Positions 1-12,479 of a stretch of 64,000 nt of DNA are shown here, piece after piece. A program made the position numbers and the translations under genes. The notes under the pieces were generated by a model, which worked only from the letters and a program-made list of their open reading frames with translations, was not told where the DNA came from and made no database searches. Source of the DNA: Helopsaltes ochotensis. Lineage: Eukaryota; Chordata; Aves; Passeriformes; Locustellidae. Location: contig VXBM01000866.1 of assembly GCA_013400155.1 (NCBI GenBank), positions 274,004 to 338,003 of the forward strand. The letters run 5' to 3'. The first letter of the stretch is position 1. Every line of letters starts with the position of its first letter.

Positions 1-1645
1 AAACCACAAACTTCTGTGACTTCCTCTGAAAAATGACTCTTTGGCTCTACCCCAACAAGCAGAAATGACAAGCCTACCAGATCCCGTTTTATACTACAGA
101 GCAGAGGTATTAATTTTGTATTGTAAGCATAACCTGTGACCAGCCAGGGAAAGTGGCAATTACATTATTTTGTTTGGGTTTGTTTTGCTTCTGTCCCTGC
201 TTTGCACAGCCCACATGCAGCCGAACTAGCAAAGCTTAAGAGGGAGTAAGAGCCCCAAAATGAATGTAACAAAGGAAAAAGGGTCATGTTTCACCGGCAG
301 CAGATCTATTTTAGGGCCTTCCCACTCCACTCCTGATCTTACAGTCTTGTAGGTACTCAGTTATGTGGCACACCAAGCCTGCCTCCCTGACCCTGGGCGG
401 TGATGGGGAGAGGGCAGGGAAGGGCAGGAGTGAACAAAGGCTGCCAGGAACGTGGGAGGCCAGGCTTTCTTAAAACAGCAGTGAAAAGATAAACTAATTA
501 CCAAGTGTGAAATTGATAAATGATAAAGCAGACATCATTTAACAGTCCTAGTGTTGAGCACAGATGTTCTGCATGCATGTACGAAGTGCTGCTGCTGGGC
601 TTTCTACCGCTGCTCCTGGCTTCTCGTTTCTGACCTGAGCAAGGGCAAGGCATTTATCCCAGCTCCTGGCCTTTCCTTTCTCATCGATTGAGGGAAGCAA
701 GGTCAGCCACCCCAATCTGGCCTTTAAAGCAGAACTGCCCATCACTCAGAGCCTCCAGAATCAGAAGACAAAGGTTATTCAAAGTCTTCACTGAAACAGT
801 TAGGAGGGAATTTGCATATAGGAGGATTCAGGATGAAACGAGGATCTCCAAGCACCTTAACTGACCCCAGCAACTCCACCTTTGAGAAGGCTGTCAGAGG
901 GCTTTGGCCCAACCAGATGTTTTGCAGTGGTGGATGAAAGTTCTCCCTTTAGACTGCATCCTGTTTGGCTTTGGAGCCACTGAACAGAGTGGGCTGCCAG
1001 GCATTTTCACAATCTGAACACCAGAGAAGCTAATACTACCTGAATGAAGCTCTGCACAATAAAGGAATCCTTCTAAAAATGTAATAAATACCCATTCAAA
1101 TGAGAGTGGAACCCCAGGTGCACGTTTAACAGTAGCCCATGGCTATTCCAAATCTTTGTCAAAGTACTTCAGGGAAAGAGCAGCACCTCTGTAGCACTTC
1201 GAGCTGGTCATCAGAATGATCCTGATAACCCAGACTCGTAGAGACACGGAAATAATAAACATGGAAAATAAAAAGCTTGCAAACTAATGTAAACAAACAA
1301 AACAATGTCCAGAAGGGAGAAACTCAATTATAGGACAAACCTGCCGAAGTTTCATTAAAAGACTCATTTAAAGGGAAAGAAATCGAGAAAACTCCAAAGT
1401 TGGGCCAAAACATCATCCTTTACTTATCCTCTTGTACCTGCTCATCAGAGATAATAGTCTGAGCAGTGGGTGACCTTATGTACCAAGTGTGCTGCAATAA
1501 CTAAATACAGCAGGGGTGAATTGAAGATGACATTTCAGCCTTTAACTGAATTTCCCACATTTCTTCAATTTACGCCAGACCCTAGCATTATTTCAACTTA
1601 TTTTTTCTCTGGTAGCATACAAAGCCAGGGGTTCAGAGACCAGCA

Positions 1646-1680
1646 CTCACACACACACAAACAGGCACATACACACACCA
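1646..1680. repeat. CA-rich imperfect microsatellite
   Basis: Interrupted CA repeats: a run at about 1648-1658 and another at about 1670-1678 joined by AAACAGGCACAT. It gives the His-Thr rich tail of a chance open frame. Confidence 0.85.
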
Positions 1681-2166
1681 AGCAATTATTGCATTGCAAA
1701 ATTATCTGCACAATCTCTCATTAAATATTTGTCTTCAGAAAGGCCTGCAAGAACTGCTCTTTTCCATGCACAACCCCTCTGCAGCCTCTGACCAAAGAAT
1801 CCTTGAAGGAAACATCCGGCCAAAGCACCTGAATTTGACTCATGCTGCACCACTAAAATGAGTCAATAATTTCGTCAATCCAGCCAGAAATTGCAAGTCA
1901 CTTCATTTATAAACATAACATGCCTTTGAGGGATTTATATCTTTTTTTTGGTAACAAAAGGACAGAAACACTTTCTTTACAGATAAATGCTGCAGGGAAA
2001 AAAAAAAAAGACAGTTTTTACAGAAATTGCTCAGTACTCTTAGCCTGTTGGTACAGTGTACACCTTGGCTGCACATCAGCTGTTATTAGATAGCAGAAGC
2101 TGTATCCATCTGTAACTTTCATTAAAATAGAATGCCACTGTATAATTATATCTGGATTTTTTAATC

Positions 2167-2199
2167 TTTTTTTTTTCTTTTTTTTCTTTTTTTTTTTTT
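2167..2199. repeat. Poly(T)-rich tract
   Basis: T runs interrupted by single Cs. Adjacent sequence does not resemble a LINE or SINE tail, so this is treated as simple low-complexity DNA. Confidence 0.95.
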
Positions 2200-2390
2200 A
2201 TGGGATAAGAGTAAATTTTTCTTTCTCTGTTGGAACACCCACAATATGTGAAATCTGCATTTACAGCTAAAAATTGGTGCACAGCATCAAAGCATAGCAT
2301 GGAAATTAAGCATGATAAAAACAAAGCAGCAAGAAACTGAAACATCAAATGGCTCTTACTTGATATTTCTGCCATTCATAGCTTCTCCAA

Positions 2391-2429
2391 ATTTAAAAAA
2401 TTTAAAAAAAAATAAAATAAAAAAAAAAC
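2391..2429. repeat. A-rich low-complexity tract
   Basis: A runs interrupted by T (AAATTTAAAAAATTTAAAA pattern). A short TA run follows at 2494-2504. No source element is recognised. Confidence 0.92.
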
Positions 2430-2781
2430 CCAGACTGGAAGAGCCACGTCTGTTTCAGAAAAATAAACATAGCAGATATTTCCATATGAAAACTATATAT
2501 ATATCTAATTCCAGAGCAAACAGGGATAATTCTGTCTTCCCCTTGTTGCACAGAGCACAGACTTCTCAAGTGAACAATTCAGCATAAAGCTCCCTGCTTC
2601 AGGTAGTGCCTGGTTACCAACAGAATTGCCTTGATGCCTTAGCCTTGATGACCAAGGAGTAGCAGGCAGACAATACTTCACATTTCGAGCTTCAGTCACT
2701 CCTGGAGCTGGCTCAGTTACAAGGAATAATTCTGATTCTCAGCAAGTTTAACACATGTGCATGAAAGAAATAATTTACTCT

Positions 2782-2800
2782 GTTGCACCCCCTAGTGGGA
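2782..2800 (-). promoter_or_regulatory. CTCF-like motif
   Basis: Plus-strand GTTGCACCCCCTAGTGGGA is the reverse complement of a sequence matching the CTCF core (CCACTAGGGGGTGCA versus the consensus CCACTAGGGGGCGCT). The orientation of the motif is minus. This is one of the better matches visible by eye. Binding cannot be inferred from the motif alone. Confidence 0.55.
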
Positions 2801-5800
2801 TTATTTAGAGTAATCAGATCCTCACGGTTTTGTTATTTTTCTATTCATAGTACATGTTAACTGAGGAGAGTCACATAAGGATGTACTTAGGTTCCCAAAT
2901 TAATTTACTTCAAGGTTAACTGACATTTCTCTCTTTTGTCGGTGGTTTCCAATAATGAATAGTAAGGCACATAGCACCCTGTGATACATAAATGTCTGAT
3001 ATAATCATGAATTTCTGGTTTGTAAGCTGGGTTCTATTTTCAGTTTAAACCCAGAGTAGAAAGATTTCCTATTCCAGGGAAAAATTACTCATTCTCTTTT
3101 TAAGGTCAAGCAATATGTGTAATAAGGAGAGATCCAAAGAGAAGAGGAGAAAATGTGGGGTTGGTGCATTATTAATGCCAGTTATCCTCCATGTGTTCAG
3201 TAAGTTTTTGCAAATTGGCAAATGGCAAAAAGTCACAGTATTGTTAACATCATTATTTGACTTTGTGTCTGTTGTTCCTACCTCGGTGAACCTACCTGGA
3301 AAAAAAAAAATCAGACCCATAATAAATGAAGCAAAGGGTGAAGGAACTAAATTATCAGGACTCAAATCCTGGAAAGATTTTTTTGCTGTTGGGCTGATCA
3401 TGCTCTCATTGCAAATAGATGTTTGTCAGCCACATGAGCAGGAGCCAGCCACAGCTCACATGTTCAGCGTGGCCAGGGCTAACATTGTACACAAACCATG
3501 TACAGGAAGCTTTTGGAAAATGGGGCCCAAAGGTTGTGTTCAGACCGGAGACGCCTGGATAGGACACGGGGCTAGTAACAACAGCAGGAGCTCCATCCTT
3601 GCTCCAGCTTCCTCATGGCAGACACACGAGTAGAGAGGCATAAACATGTCCTCAGAACCCCGGTCTGGCCATTGTTGAGCTGGAGCAGAGGAGCACGGAC
3701 AATTTTCCTTTCTCTGGAGGTGCCTGCCCTGGCCTACACAACACACTAAGGGCAGGCTAAAGAGCTGGTGTAGAGACAGGAACCACAGGGCTGCTGGAAG
3801 GCATTTCCTCCAGGCTGGCACGTCTCTCCAGTCTTGCTGAAGCTCTCACCCTCTAAGGGTTTTAACTACACATATAAAGATGTACAGACGATCCCATATT
3901 GCCTTCCTCACTGCATTATGATTTAAAATATCGAGGCACTTCCAGCAAGTCCTGACATCAGACAACAAGAAGGAGCAAACAAAGAGATCTAGCTTATCTC
4001 TTGTGCTTAGATATATTTTATACCAGAGTATAAAGGAAATCAATATTCCCATCATAAATCCTGCTTACTCTCCTTATAGGGGTGATGGCTGACTTCCATG
4101 TGAATATGTCAAAATAAAAGCACTTTGCTCTCCAAGAGACTTTGGTTCAATCAGGCATAATACAACACAAACAACCCTAATGTAAATAAATGCACTGAGA
4201 ACGCAAACATCCACAGGAGACAGGGTTGTTAGAGCCCTCTTACTTCCACCAGGGATATCTATCCACTGCCCAGGCAGACGTGGGAACATCTCCCGCTTGC
4301 TGCCCACCAGAACGAGCACGGGCTTTGTCATCTGCTGAGCCGTGATTTTCTCTCATTCATTAACATTCAAAATGGTTTCTTTCTACTTCCTTGCAGCCCC
4401 TTAAATGGTTGACCAGAACATAAACAAGAAAGGCCATTCATATTAGCCAGGGAAGGCTGATTCTGGCTCGCTGCTTGTGTAACTATGATAATAAGCCATT
4501 CTTAAAGCGTTATCAATGTGAACCGTCTTGAAATCCACACACGCTTTGGAAAACATGAATCTGTCCTGCTGAACCCTTGTGACGCAGCTCCTGCTCTTCT
4601 GCTTTCCCATGACTGACACAGATCACATCAAAGCCATTATGACCAAAGGGAAGATTAATAACTTCTGCAATTTTAGCTATAAACGTGTTAACAGATGTAT
4701 GTTTACGTATTTCGGATTAAAAAAGAATCAACGCTAACAAATAACTTGAGAAGGTCATTACAATTTCACATTAGTGAATTACCAATCAATTATTTTGAGG
4801 AAATTGCTTCATTGTGAAACCAGGACACTGGAAAGAACAATATAATGTATATAAAATTAAATTCTAGCAAACCTATCTGACAGACAATAGACACAGAAAG
4901 TATATATTTCCAATAATGGGCATTGGCAATTCACAATAATTTTATCTGTGTATGCATCGGAAACAAGAAGAAAAGACAAGTGAAGATTTTGTAGGGAAGT
5001 GCTGATAACAGAGGTAACAGGATGAAAAGAATAAAAATAAAATTGCTTCCAGTAACCTGGCGGCAAAAACTAAAGCACAGCGTCATCAATATCCATGACA
5101 TCTGTGAACAGAGTCATCACAATGCTAAAAAAATCATATTTCATTTCCTCTGTTAAGGTTAGCCCTGCGATCTGGCACCTCTGTTTCTTGTTATAATGCT
5201 GTCAGTGGGTGAAATTCACAGGACAAAGGCTGTGTGTTACTTATGTCCTACTTACGCCTACATTTAACAGGGTGTGTACTATAATCTATTACACCTAAAT
5301 GCTACTTTTGATGATTGATACTTCCTTCAAAATTATTTTGATCCAAACACTAAAGGCATTTTATCTTTTCAGTGATGCACGTGTAAAAGTAAAACCTTAC
5401 AATACCACGCGTTTGGATTTAATTTTCCATGCAGAAGGACTTTTTATTCATTTTAGTGTTCCTCATTTCCTTACACTCATGCTGATAATAACACCTGTAC
5501 AAACTGAGTGTAAAACGCCATCAAATCACAATTCCCCAATCACATCAGCCGTGGTATTTTGCACCCGCTTGGCACAGATGCAATTTATTATATGAGATTA
5601 AACACAGTGGTGAATCAGGCCTTCTGTATTTAAAACAACAGCACACATTTTCACCTATAGATACCATCTCCAGATCTAGGCAGGGGGGAAATAATGTTTT
5701 GAGTTCATCTTAAATTCTCGTGGATTCCTGTAACTATCACCAAGTAATCCTGTGGCTGAAAGGCACCAGTCAGGAGTAGTCCAAGAAGGACAAAGTTTTT

Positions 5801-6779
5801 ATAAATCAGGCTCAAAATGCACAGGCATGGCTGTGTCAGTAAGATGTCACGGTGCATAGCTGTTACAGACTTTTTGGGCTTGAAAATATTACATACATGC
5901 AAAATGTAATGGCAAAACAGTCAAAATGTCATGATATCATAATAACATAACTCCTTAAGGAAATACTATAACCCAAATTTTGCTGCCTCTTAAGGACTGC
6001 TAGTTCAGAGGGGGAAAACAAGCCGAGTTTCCATTTTTGAAAAATAACCTCCAAAAGAGGTTCCCTGTGTCACATCAACATTGTCTGTAATGTGGAAATT
6101 GTGTAGTGGGAGAATAAATGATCAGCAAATTAATTGGATATAAATAGAATGCTCTTATGTGTTTGGCTTTAGCTGTCAGCAGCTCAGCACTCAGAGCTGA
6201 TCATGGGTGTTGTTTTATTCAATCAAATAAGACCCTTTATATTAAAGCGTTCTATATTCTGTAACTAGAACTATTATAATTTGAGCTGAAGCAGTTATCT
6301 TTACTACCTTGTGAATACAATCTGAAAGAGTTACAGAAAATGCTGATATACTTAGGATGACCTTCTTTGGTTCAGTGGTGTTACAGGCATACATTTTTTT
6401 TCTTTTTTTTGCTACTAGGAAGGAGAAAATTACGTTGGGCTAAAATGAATACTAATGAAACTCCTTAGTTAGCTTTCTTTGTGATAAGAATAAAAAATTG
6501 GAGCTATGTTCCTCTGGAATCTCAAGCAATTTTTGTCCTTTATTCTGATAGAAAGATTACTGACAGTAGAGAAGGAGAGCAAAGTAATTTCATAAAATAT
6601 CTGCATTTTTAAGAATGCTTTTGTTGCAAAAATGTTGGTGTGCAATTTCTTCAATCTACTTTTAAGGCTGTAAAGAAAAAGTACCTATTTGTTCTGCACT
6701 GCAACAATGCCAGCTGCATTCAATCAACTAAAAAGCTGCAAGCCATAAACCTTCCTCCACAGCTATAGAAGAAAAAAAG

Positions 6780-7040
6780 GCAGGGCCATAAAAATTCATC
6801 AGGATAATGTAGAGATGAGGCGTGTTTGAATCACCATCCCTGCAATCAACCAATCACTCATCCTGTGGCATTTACAGCACATCTCATTCCCCTGTTCCTT
6901 AAGGACAATTGATTTTCCTGATTCCATTAGCATAACGGCAAGGAAAATGACTGCAGTGCAATATTTCTGGAAACTTCCAACAAGTATGCTGTGTGCTGGA
7001 GTGTGACCATAATAATAAGCTACCTAGCTAGCAACTGCTT
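6780..7040. promoter_or_regulatory. Candidate conserved non-coding block
   Basis: A run of about 260 bases free of recognisable repeats and low-complexity tracts, with densely packed motif-like words: AATCACC, CAATCAACCAATCACTC (a CCAAT core at 6850-6854), GATTTTCCTGATTCCATTAG, and TAATAATAAGC. The CTG run directly follows. Calling it conserved is inference from appearance; no alignment was made. Confidence 0.25.
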
Positions 7041-7060
7041 CTGCTGCTGCTGCTGCTGCT
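7041..7060. repeat. (CTG)n trinucleotide run
   Basis: Nearly seven perfect CTG units, preceded by CTGCTT. It lies at the edge of a candidate conserved block and is not in a recognisable coding frame. Confidence 0.95.
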
Positions 7061-8876
7061 ATGGTATCACATCCAAGGGAAAAGGACACAGACTAAGCAA
7101 TTTTGGGTTCACGCATAGGGAAAAAAAAAAAATGTTTTCACAGAATATAAACCAAAAACTCACTTAAGCAAATAAACATAATTTCAAGGCGGGCTGATCA
7201 GTAGGCAACATCTAGCAGGCCTTGAGCATTATTGTGTTATGGTTAATAATTCCATTTTCTGAAACATTAGTAATACTTCTGCATTCCTCGATGGCTTTTA
7301 TACTCCTGTTTTAGCTTAGGTTTAAAACAGAAGAAAATGAAACTTTAATACCAGAGTTTTGTTATAAATATACAAGAAGAATGCATCAGTGGATTCCCCA
7401 AAGAATTTACAACCATTCACAGCATTACACAGTCATCAGCACTAAGCAGGGGTCTCCACATTTTTCAGTTTTCTCTGTAAGTTCAATGATAATATCCACA
7501 CTAGCTTAAATTATTCAAGATGATGAAACTTTATTGGTGAACATGCACTGCCTAAATTTAAAACTGTACATTATTATCTTCCCTTGTGAATGTATTTTAA
7601 GGATGTGTTAAGCTTTTTGAAGTGTAATTCAGAGACTACTGTATCTCAAACAACATAAAATACTTTTCATCTTGTGAAGAATCCTTTAGACTTCTAAGGT
7701 CCTATCTGTTGTACATTTTTAAGTCCCTTTATAGTTTCAAACCCAGTGGGTTACGCATGTTAAATTCAATCCCTAAATTGAATTCAAAGTTGATACGAGC
7801 CTGCCTGCAGAACTAAGGAAAGTCTTCCTATTCTAAGAACCAAAAGTCAATATTTTTAACCCCTCATTGACATGGGTTTTTTCCTTTATCCCTAGAAATG
7901 CTCCAATGTTCCTTACAAAAGGCCAAAAAAAAGAAAAGAATAACTTAATTTCAGTTGCATCCTGTGACAGGACTACCAGCATGGCCCAGACTCTTAAAAG
8001 AATTTTTACTGCTGTGGTTTTTTACTATCATTATTTTACATGCTTTAATCTTTATTCATAAATATGGATCCTTTCTTCTTAAGCATGATAAAGACACGGG
8101 ACTTGCAGAGAACTTAAAGCTGACATACAAAAAAAAAGTTCTAATAGATATAAACAGGAGAAAATTAAGAGTTACATTTCAATTAAGAGTTATCTCTCAG
8201 TGTGAAAGCCCTGTGGTTCACTGGAATCAGACACAAGCAACCCACAGCCCCACCTCAGGCCTTGGTAGGACTGAAAATTCTTAGCAAGGACAACTACCCA
8301 ACAGTGTCTCCTCTGTAATTCATCATCAAAACCAAGTGACCTATAGAAATGCTGCCTTCAGCACAAAGGCACCCTATTAACCAAATGCCAGGCAGGGTGC
8401 CCCAATATTGAAGTGGGGGATGTCAGGGACCCTCAGGGAACAACCCTGGGACAAACAGGAAAGGGATCCGGCCGAGCCCATGTCTTGGGACTGGTGCCTT
8501 GACCCTGTGATAGGGACAGCAGCTGCTTCTGAGCAGAGTGAAACCTTGTGGCTACTTCAGGTCCTGCCCAAAACTCCAGCAAACCCAGTGTGGGCAGAAC
8601 AGCGTGTCCCTGGAACTCTGCGTGCTGCACCCAGTGTTTGCTGCTTCACCACCTTCCACCCTCTGATTAATAGCACAGGCAAAGCAAGCACAACTTTGGA
8701 TATACTCGAAACAATTAGCTTTCAGGAAAGGCTTTTGTCATCAATTCTGTCTATCTCACAAAGTTAGAAATTCCCTTGATACGCTGCCCGTGTCACTATG
8801 CTAAATAATAGCAACTATTCTTAATTAAAAATGATCTCTGGGTGTAGCTTTCCATCTTCATGGCGGTCTACAAAGA

Positions 8877-8913
8877 ATCACAATGACAGAATCATAGGGA
8901 TCACAATGACAGA
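8877..8913. repeat. Two-copy direct repeat, 23-bp spacing
   Basis: The 14-mer ATCACAATGACAGA occurs at 8877-8890 and again at 8900-8913, separated by ATCATAGGG. The intervening AGAATCATAG and the following AAAGGAC recall the end of a CR1 tail, so this may be a heavily mutated CR1 3' terminus (its terminal octamers are themselves tandem). The CR1 link is weak; the duplication itself is exact. Confidence 0.6.
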
Positions 8914-9261
8914 AAGGACTAAGCCCAAATCTGTCTAAACTCTACAGACCTGGATGTTCTTCTCTTATATAAAAAGTCAGTGTCTCCAAAAGCCAAGGGT
9001 TTGTTTTGATTGCTTGCAGCATCTCATTTTGCCCACACAGATTAGCCCATTTTGGCCCTGGGTGTATGGTTTTAATTTCTCTTGTTTACATCTCAGCCCA
9101 ATGTTTTACATACTGCTTAATGTCTGCCAGGAACCAAAGCATTTTGCAAGATGAATGCAAATGTTAAATAACCTTTTCAACAGAAATAAAATGGTCTGAG
9201 GCAGGTCATGGGCCCCTGCTCTGGCAGATCCAAGTTTTCACCCCTGGCTGATGAATGCTTA

Positions 9262-9345
9262 ATGTACAGATTTAGACAAATGACACAGATTCTCTCTGCC
9301 TCCATTTCCTCATGTACATAAAAAGGAGAAGGATATACCATTGCT
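9262..9345 (+). mobile_element. MIR-type SINE relic
   Basis: The order 'TTTAGACAAATGACACA', TCTCTGCCTCCATTTCCTCA (9293-9312), then 'TGTACATAAAAAGGAGAAGG' follows the 3' half of a MIR consensus (loss of 'CTTGGGCAAGTCAC', then CTCTGTGCCTCAGTTTCCTCATCTGTAAAATGG). It is a diverged, inactive fragment. Sequence from about 9200 may be its eroded 5' part but cannot be aligned by eye. Confidence 0.65.
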
Positions 9346-11799
9346 TTGGAGAAGTCTTATCAGATTAGCTGATATTTGGGCAGCAGTGTGACACCACGGT
9401 CCATCTCACAACTGAAACAGCCATTCCAGAGTCTGCTTAAAAGAGAACAGCAAAATACCTACTTGAAATAAAAAATTTAAAAAAATGTAAAACGTGATTT
9501 TTATCCCTGTCACCCACTGTGATCTTACCCCACAAAAATATCTCCAGCTCATGGATATCAATACCATGCAATGCTCCCAGTTACTGTCAGTCCAGGCCTT
9601 TCCTGGGTATATTCTACAATTACAGTGGGTGGGGCCAGCCCCACAGCCAGGATAGAGACATCATTTGCAGGAGGACTGTCATGGAGAACGGAATTAGCAC
9701 AGCTCCTCCCTTAAAGCAGATTTCTCCTCCCAAGGAGGGTGAGGATGTCCATGTGCACTTGTGGATCAGCACCTGGGATCGGAGCCACAAGCACAATGCA
9801 GATTCACTGGTTTAAAATTTAGACATCCCTAACACAAATCATACTGAAAGTAGAAGCGGACCAATATAAAGAGGAAAGATTATTTTGTGAGGTTTTATAG
9901 TTGGTCAGGAACTCCTCTTTATAGCTCCTCTGAAAAACAGCACTATCAGCAAAGACACCCTACAGTGTGAGGGCATCAGCTCTAAACTAACTCAGAGGGA
10001 AATGCAAATCTATTAAGTCAACACCAGTTGTCTCTGACCTATTTAGTCCTTATCTGCCCACAAGCTTATTCTGATTTACTTAAAGCAGTTTATCCAGGAT
10101 GAGCTAAGCCCCTGTTACTAATTGGTGAGCATCTTGTTTCACGTTGGCCTAAATGTCTTAAACTCAGCTAAAAAAACTCTAGTTTAGAAAGATCAAAGTG
10201 TCTACACAGCTATTCACATTGCTTTAACTAAGGTCTTTTTAAATTGAATCTTAAATTAGTCTGCATTAATTGAATCCTTTTAATCAAGGTGCATGCTTGA
10301 GCCCAAGCTAGTGCCTATTTGCGTGCTGACCAAAGACCTGGTTAACTGGCACGATCCGAAGAAAATCCATTGGGCAAAAGACACCTCACATCCCAAATGT
10401 TTCTTTTCTGTTTTGCTTCCAGGCATCAGAACCATAAAGCCTCCAGGTCCACTGAAGTGTGCTGAACCTTGATCCTAGAAGTGCTGTCACACAGAGTGAA
10501 AATGAGGTACATGAGAGCATGAATAATATATATCACATTGCACTACATAGCTCCTTGGCATGCAAATGTCAAGAACTGGATCGTCAGCACAATATTCAGT
10601 CCAGTTCACAGGCTGAATATAGTATTAGGTGCTGCTGTTTATTTTTTAAACTCCATCAAAAATGTCCCTCAGACAAGCTAGCAGTTTGGGCCAAAATAGT
10701 AAGAAATGCCCACTAGCTCAGGAGCCAAACCAGGGTCAGTCTCAAGATGGGTCAGGGAACCCTGGCTCTGATATAAAGCCCTCTGTCTCACCAAGACTGA
10801 TGTTGAGCAGACAAGTAGATTTACTTCTTTATTTCTGACTCCTTCCTCCTGTTTCCCAAAGCCGCAGCTAACAGCTCCTCAAACCTCAGCATCGGCTTTT
10901 CTGCTACAAACCAGACGCTCGGAGATCCTTGCAAATCCCTCAGCACCTGCACTCCTGCCCACATAAGGGCCTGAGTGGGGGCAGGGGGAATAAACATCAG
11001 AGAGGAAATTTTCGGGAAAAAATGTGCGAGAAGGGGTCAGGAGAGGTTCCACATTTTTGCTGTCGCTAGTTTCTCTGATCTGATTTCTTCCAAATCCCAG
11101 CATGGCTTGTTCCTCATCCCAGCTCTCCCTATAACCATTACTTATTCTGTGCTTACATGAACACTTCCAGCTTGCAGGGGAAACTGACACTGGAAGCAAA
11201 TCATGAGAAATCCCAAATTATACAGCTACACAAGCCACTACATGACAGAGGAAGGAAAAAGGGCCCACATCTTAGCCCTTGCCCCTGTGAGATGATGCTA
11301 CCTTTGGTCGCCAGAAAAGGTCTTTTCTCTGTATGTCACCTCTCAGGCACTCTGGAAACAGCTGTTTATATTTCTTCTTTCCTTGGACATGATCCTAAAT
11401 ATCAGGTTCATATGCACAATGTCGATCTGCAGCTCCAGTGTTTACCACCTCCTTTCAGCTGTAGAACTCGATTCCATATTCAGGGAGAAATTCTGCCTGC
11501 TCCCCTGGGGGCACCAAGGGAATCCAGAGAGAAATGCAAGTGAGGGACCCTTGTCAATGTGGGACATGATTTAAAAAAGAGCAGGGCAGACTCAGAAGAC
11601 CATCCCTGCACCACATGACAAGTGACAGCAGGGTTTGTAAGGTCAGTGTAGGAAGAGGGGGACCAGAAGAGACACCCTTAAGATGACCACAAGTCCATCA
11701 CTTTCTGCCTTGACTTAGGAAAAACTTCTCTCTTTAGAAGGAAGTGCCTACCCCTGGAGAATAGATGCAGTCTTCAAGACAAGGCCTCCTGTTTTCCAC

Positions 11800-11960
11800 T
11801 TGTAATGTGCCTTTTAACAGCGTTAAATTGCTCTGCACATTAGCGAGGTGGATAATTAATAAATAATAATAATAATTGCTTGATGCCGGTTCCATCTGGC
11901 ATCCGCCGGAGAGCTCAGCCCTCAGTGTGGCTTGGTAATGCTTTCAGCACTTACCAGTCA
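11800..11960. promoter_or_regulatory. Candidate enhancer-like block, homeodomain cores
   Basis: The block holds GGATAATTAATAAATAATAA, giving several TAAT/ATTA homeodomain cores, then GATGCC (11882-11887) and GGCATC (11898-11903), a 6-bp inverted pair, followed by a CpG-containing ATCCGCCGGAGAGCTC. The mix of an AT core with a flanking CpG-bearing segment and no transposon is typical of developmental enhancers. No gene nearby can be named. Confidence 0.3.
11861..11876. repeat. (AAT)n run
   Basis: About five AAT units following GATAATTAAT. It makes up part of an AT-rich core within the candidate regulatory block at 11800-11960. Confidence 0.9.
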
Positions 11961-12431
11961 GACACCATCAGGCCACTCCAGGGCTGGTGGTAAGAGACAG
12001 TCTGGGCAGCACAGGGGAGGGGTTTGTTGTTCAGAAGCCACTAGATTTATTTGGTATCATATAAAAGCCCTTAGAAAAAAAAACCCTCTTCCTTTCACTT
12101 AACTCCCTGCCAAGAAATTACTTGGGGGAATGGGGGAAATGCTCTTTTAAAGGCTATTAAATGTTATTGTTAAAAGAAAAAGGTGCCCATAATGTAATGC
12201 CTTCCCCACAGCAGTTCTTTCCTCTCCCCAAAACAGCATCTCAGTTTTCTGTTTGTTTTGCACTACCAAACTCAAGTTGACACTGTGGCTCCTGATGAAT
12301 TGGTTCTTGATGTCATTGTCAATGTTAATAGTTCTCCAAAAGAGGACAATTTTGTTTTATAATTGCAGCAGCAGCAGCTACATTCAGGGACTCACAAAAC
12401 AAGCAAAAAATATTATTTACCCTTTCATTAC

Positions 12432-12479
12432 TAGATTATCTTTAAGATTCCTTCCAAGCCAAATCATTCTATGACTATC
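12432..12479 (+). mobile_element. CR1: CR1 LINE 3' terminus, short relic
   Basis: A short piece of the extreme 3' end of a CR1 element in plus orientation. The order of blocks matches the CR1 tail: CTAGATTATCTTTAAG, then TTCCTTCCAAGCCAAA, then the terminal octamer ATTCTATG at 12466-12473 followed by a degenerate second octamer. Only about 48 bases are recognisable, and upstream sequence from about 12350 no longer resembles the family. It is either a severely 5'-truncated insertion or an old copy eroded upstream. It has the opposite orientation to the CR1 tails at 36617 and 41327. Confidence 0.82.

Larger units (their letters stand above)
1..9261. other. Non-coding segment, no gene recognised
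   Basis: Unique, moderately AT-rich DNA. The longest open frames (172 codons at 3115-3633 plus; 119 codons at 8408-8767 plus) have no domain, signal or repeat pattern that I recognise and are read as chance. Besides the features listed separately I see nothing else. Confidence 0.8.
9346..12431. other. Non-coding segment, no gene recognised
   Basis: Unique sequence. An open frame of 128 codons at 11157-11543 (plus) is opposed by no known protein and lacks motifs. A short GTGGGG/CCCCAC inverted pair is at 9629-9644. Apart from the block at 11800-11960 nothing stands out. Confidence 0.8.

Noticed and set aside
3115..3633. 172-codon open frame (plus strand), the longest in the window
   Set aside because: No domain, signal peptide or repeat pattern; AT-rich non-coding composition. 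One or so frames of this size are expected by chance in 64 kb on six frames.
5205..5280. GTGAAATTCACAGG followed by ACTTACGCCTACATTTAACAGG, resembling another reptile-type MITE
   Set aside because: The similarity rests on memory of a few short words, and no facing arm or target duplication was found.
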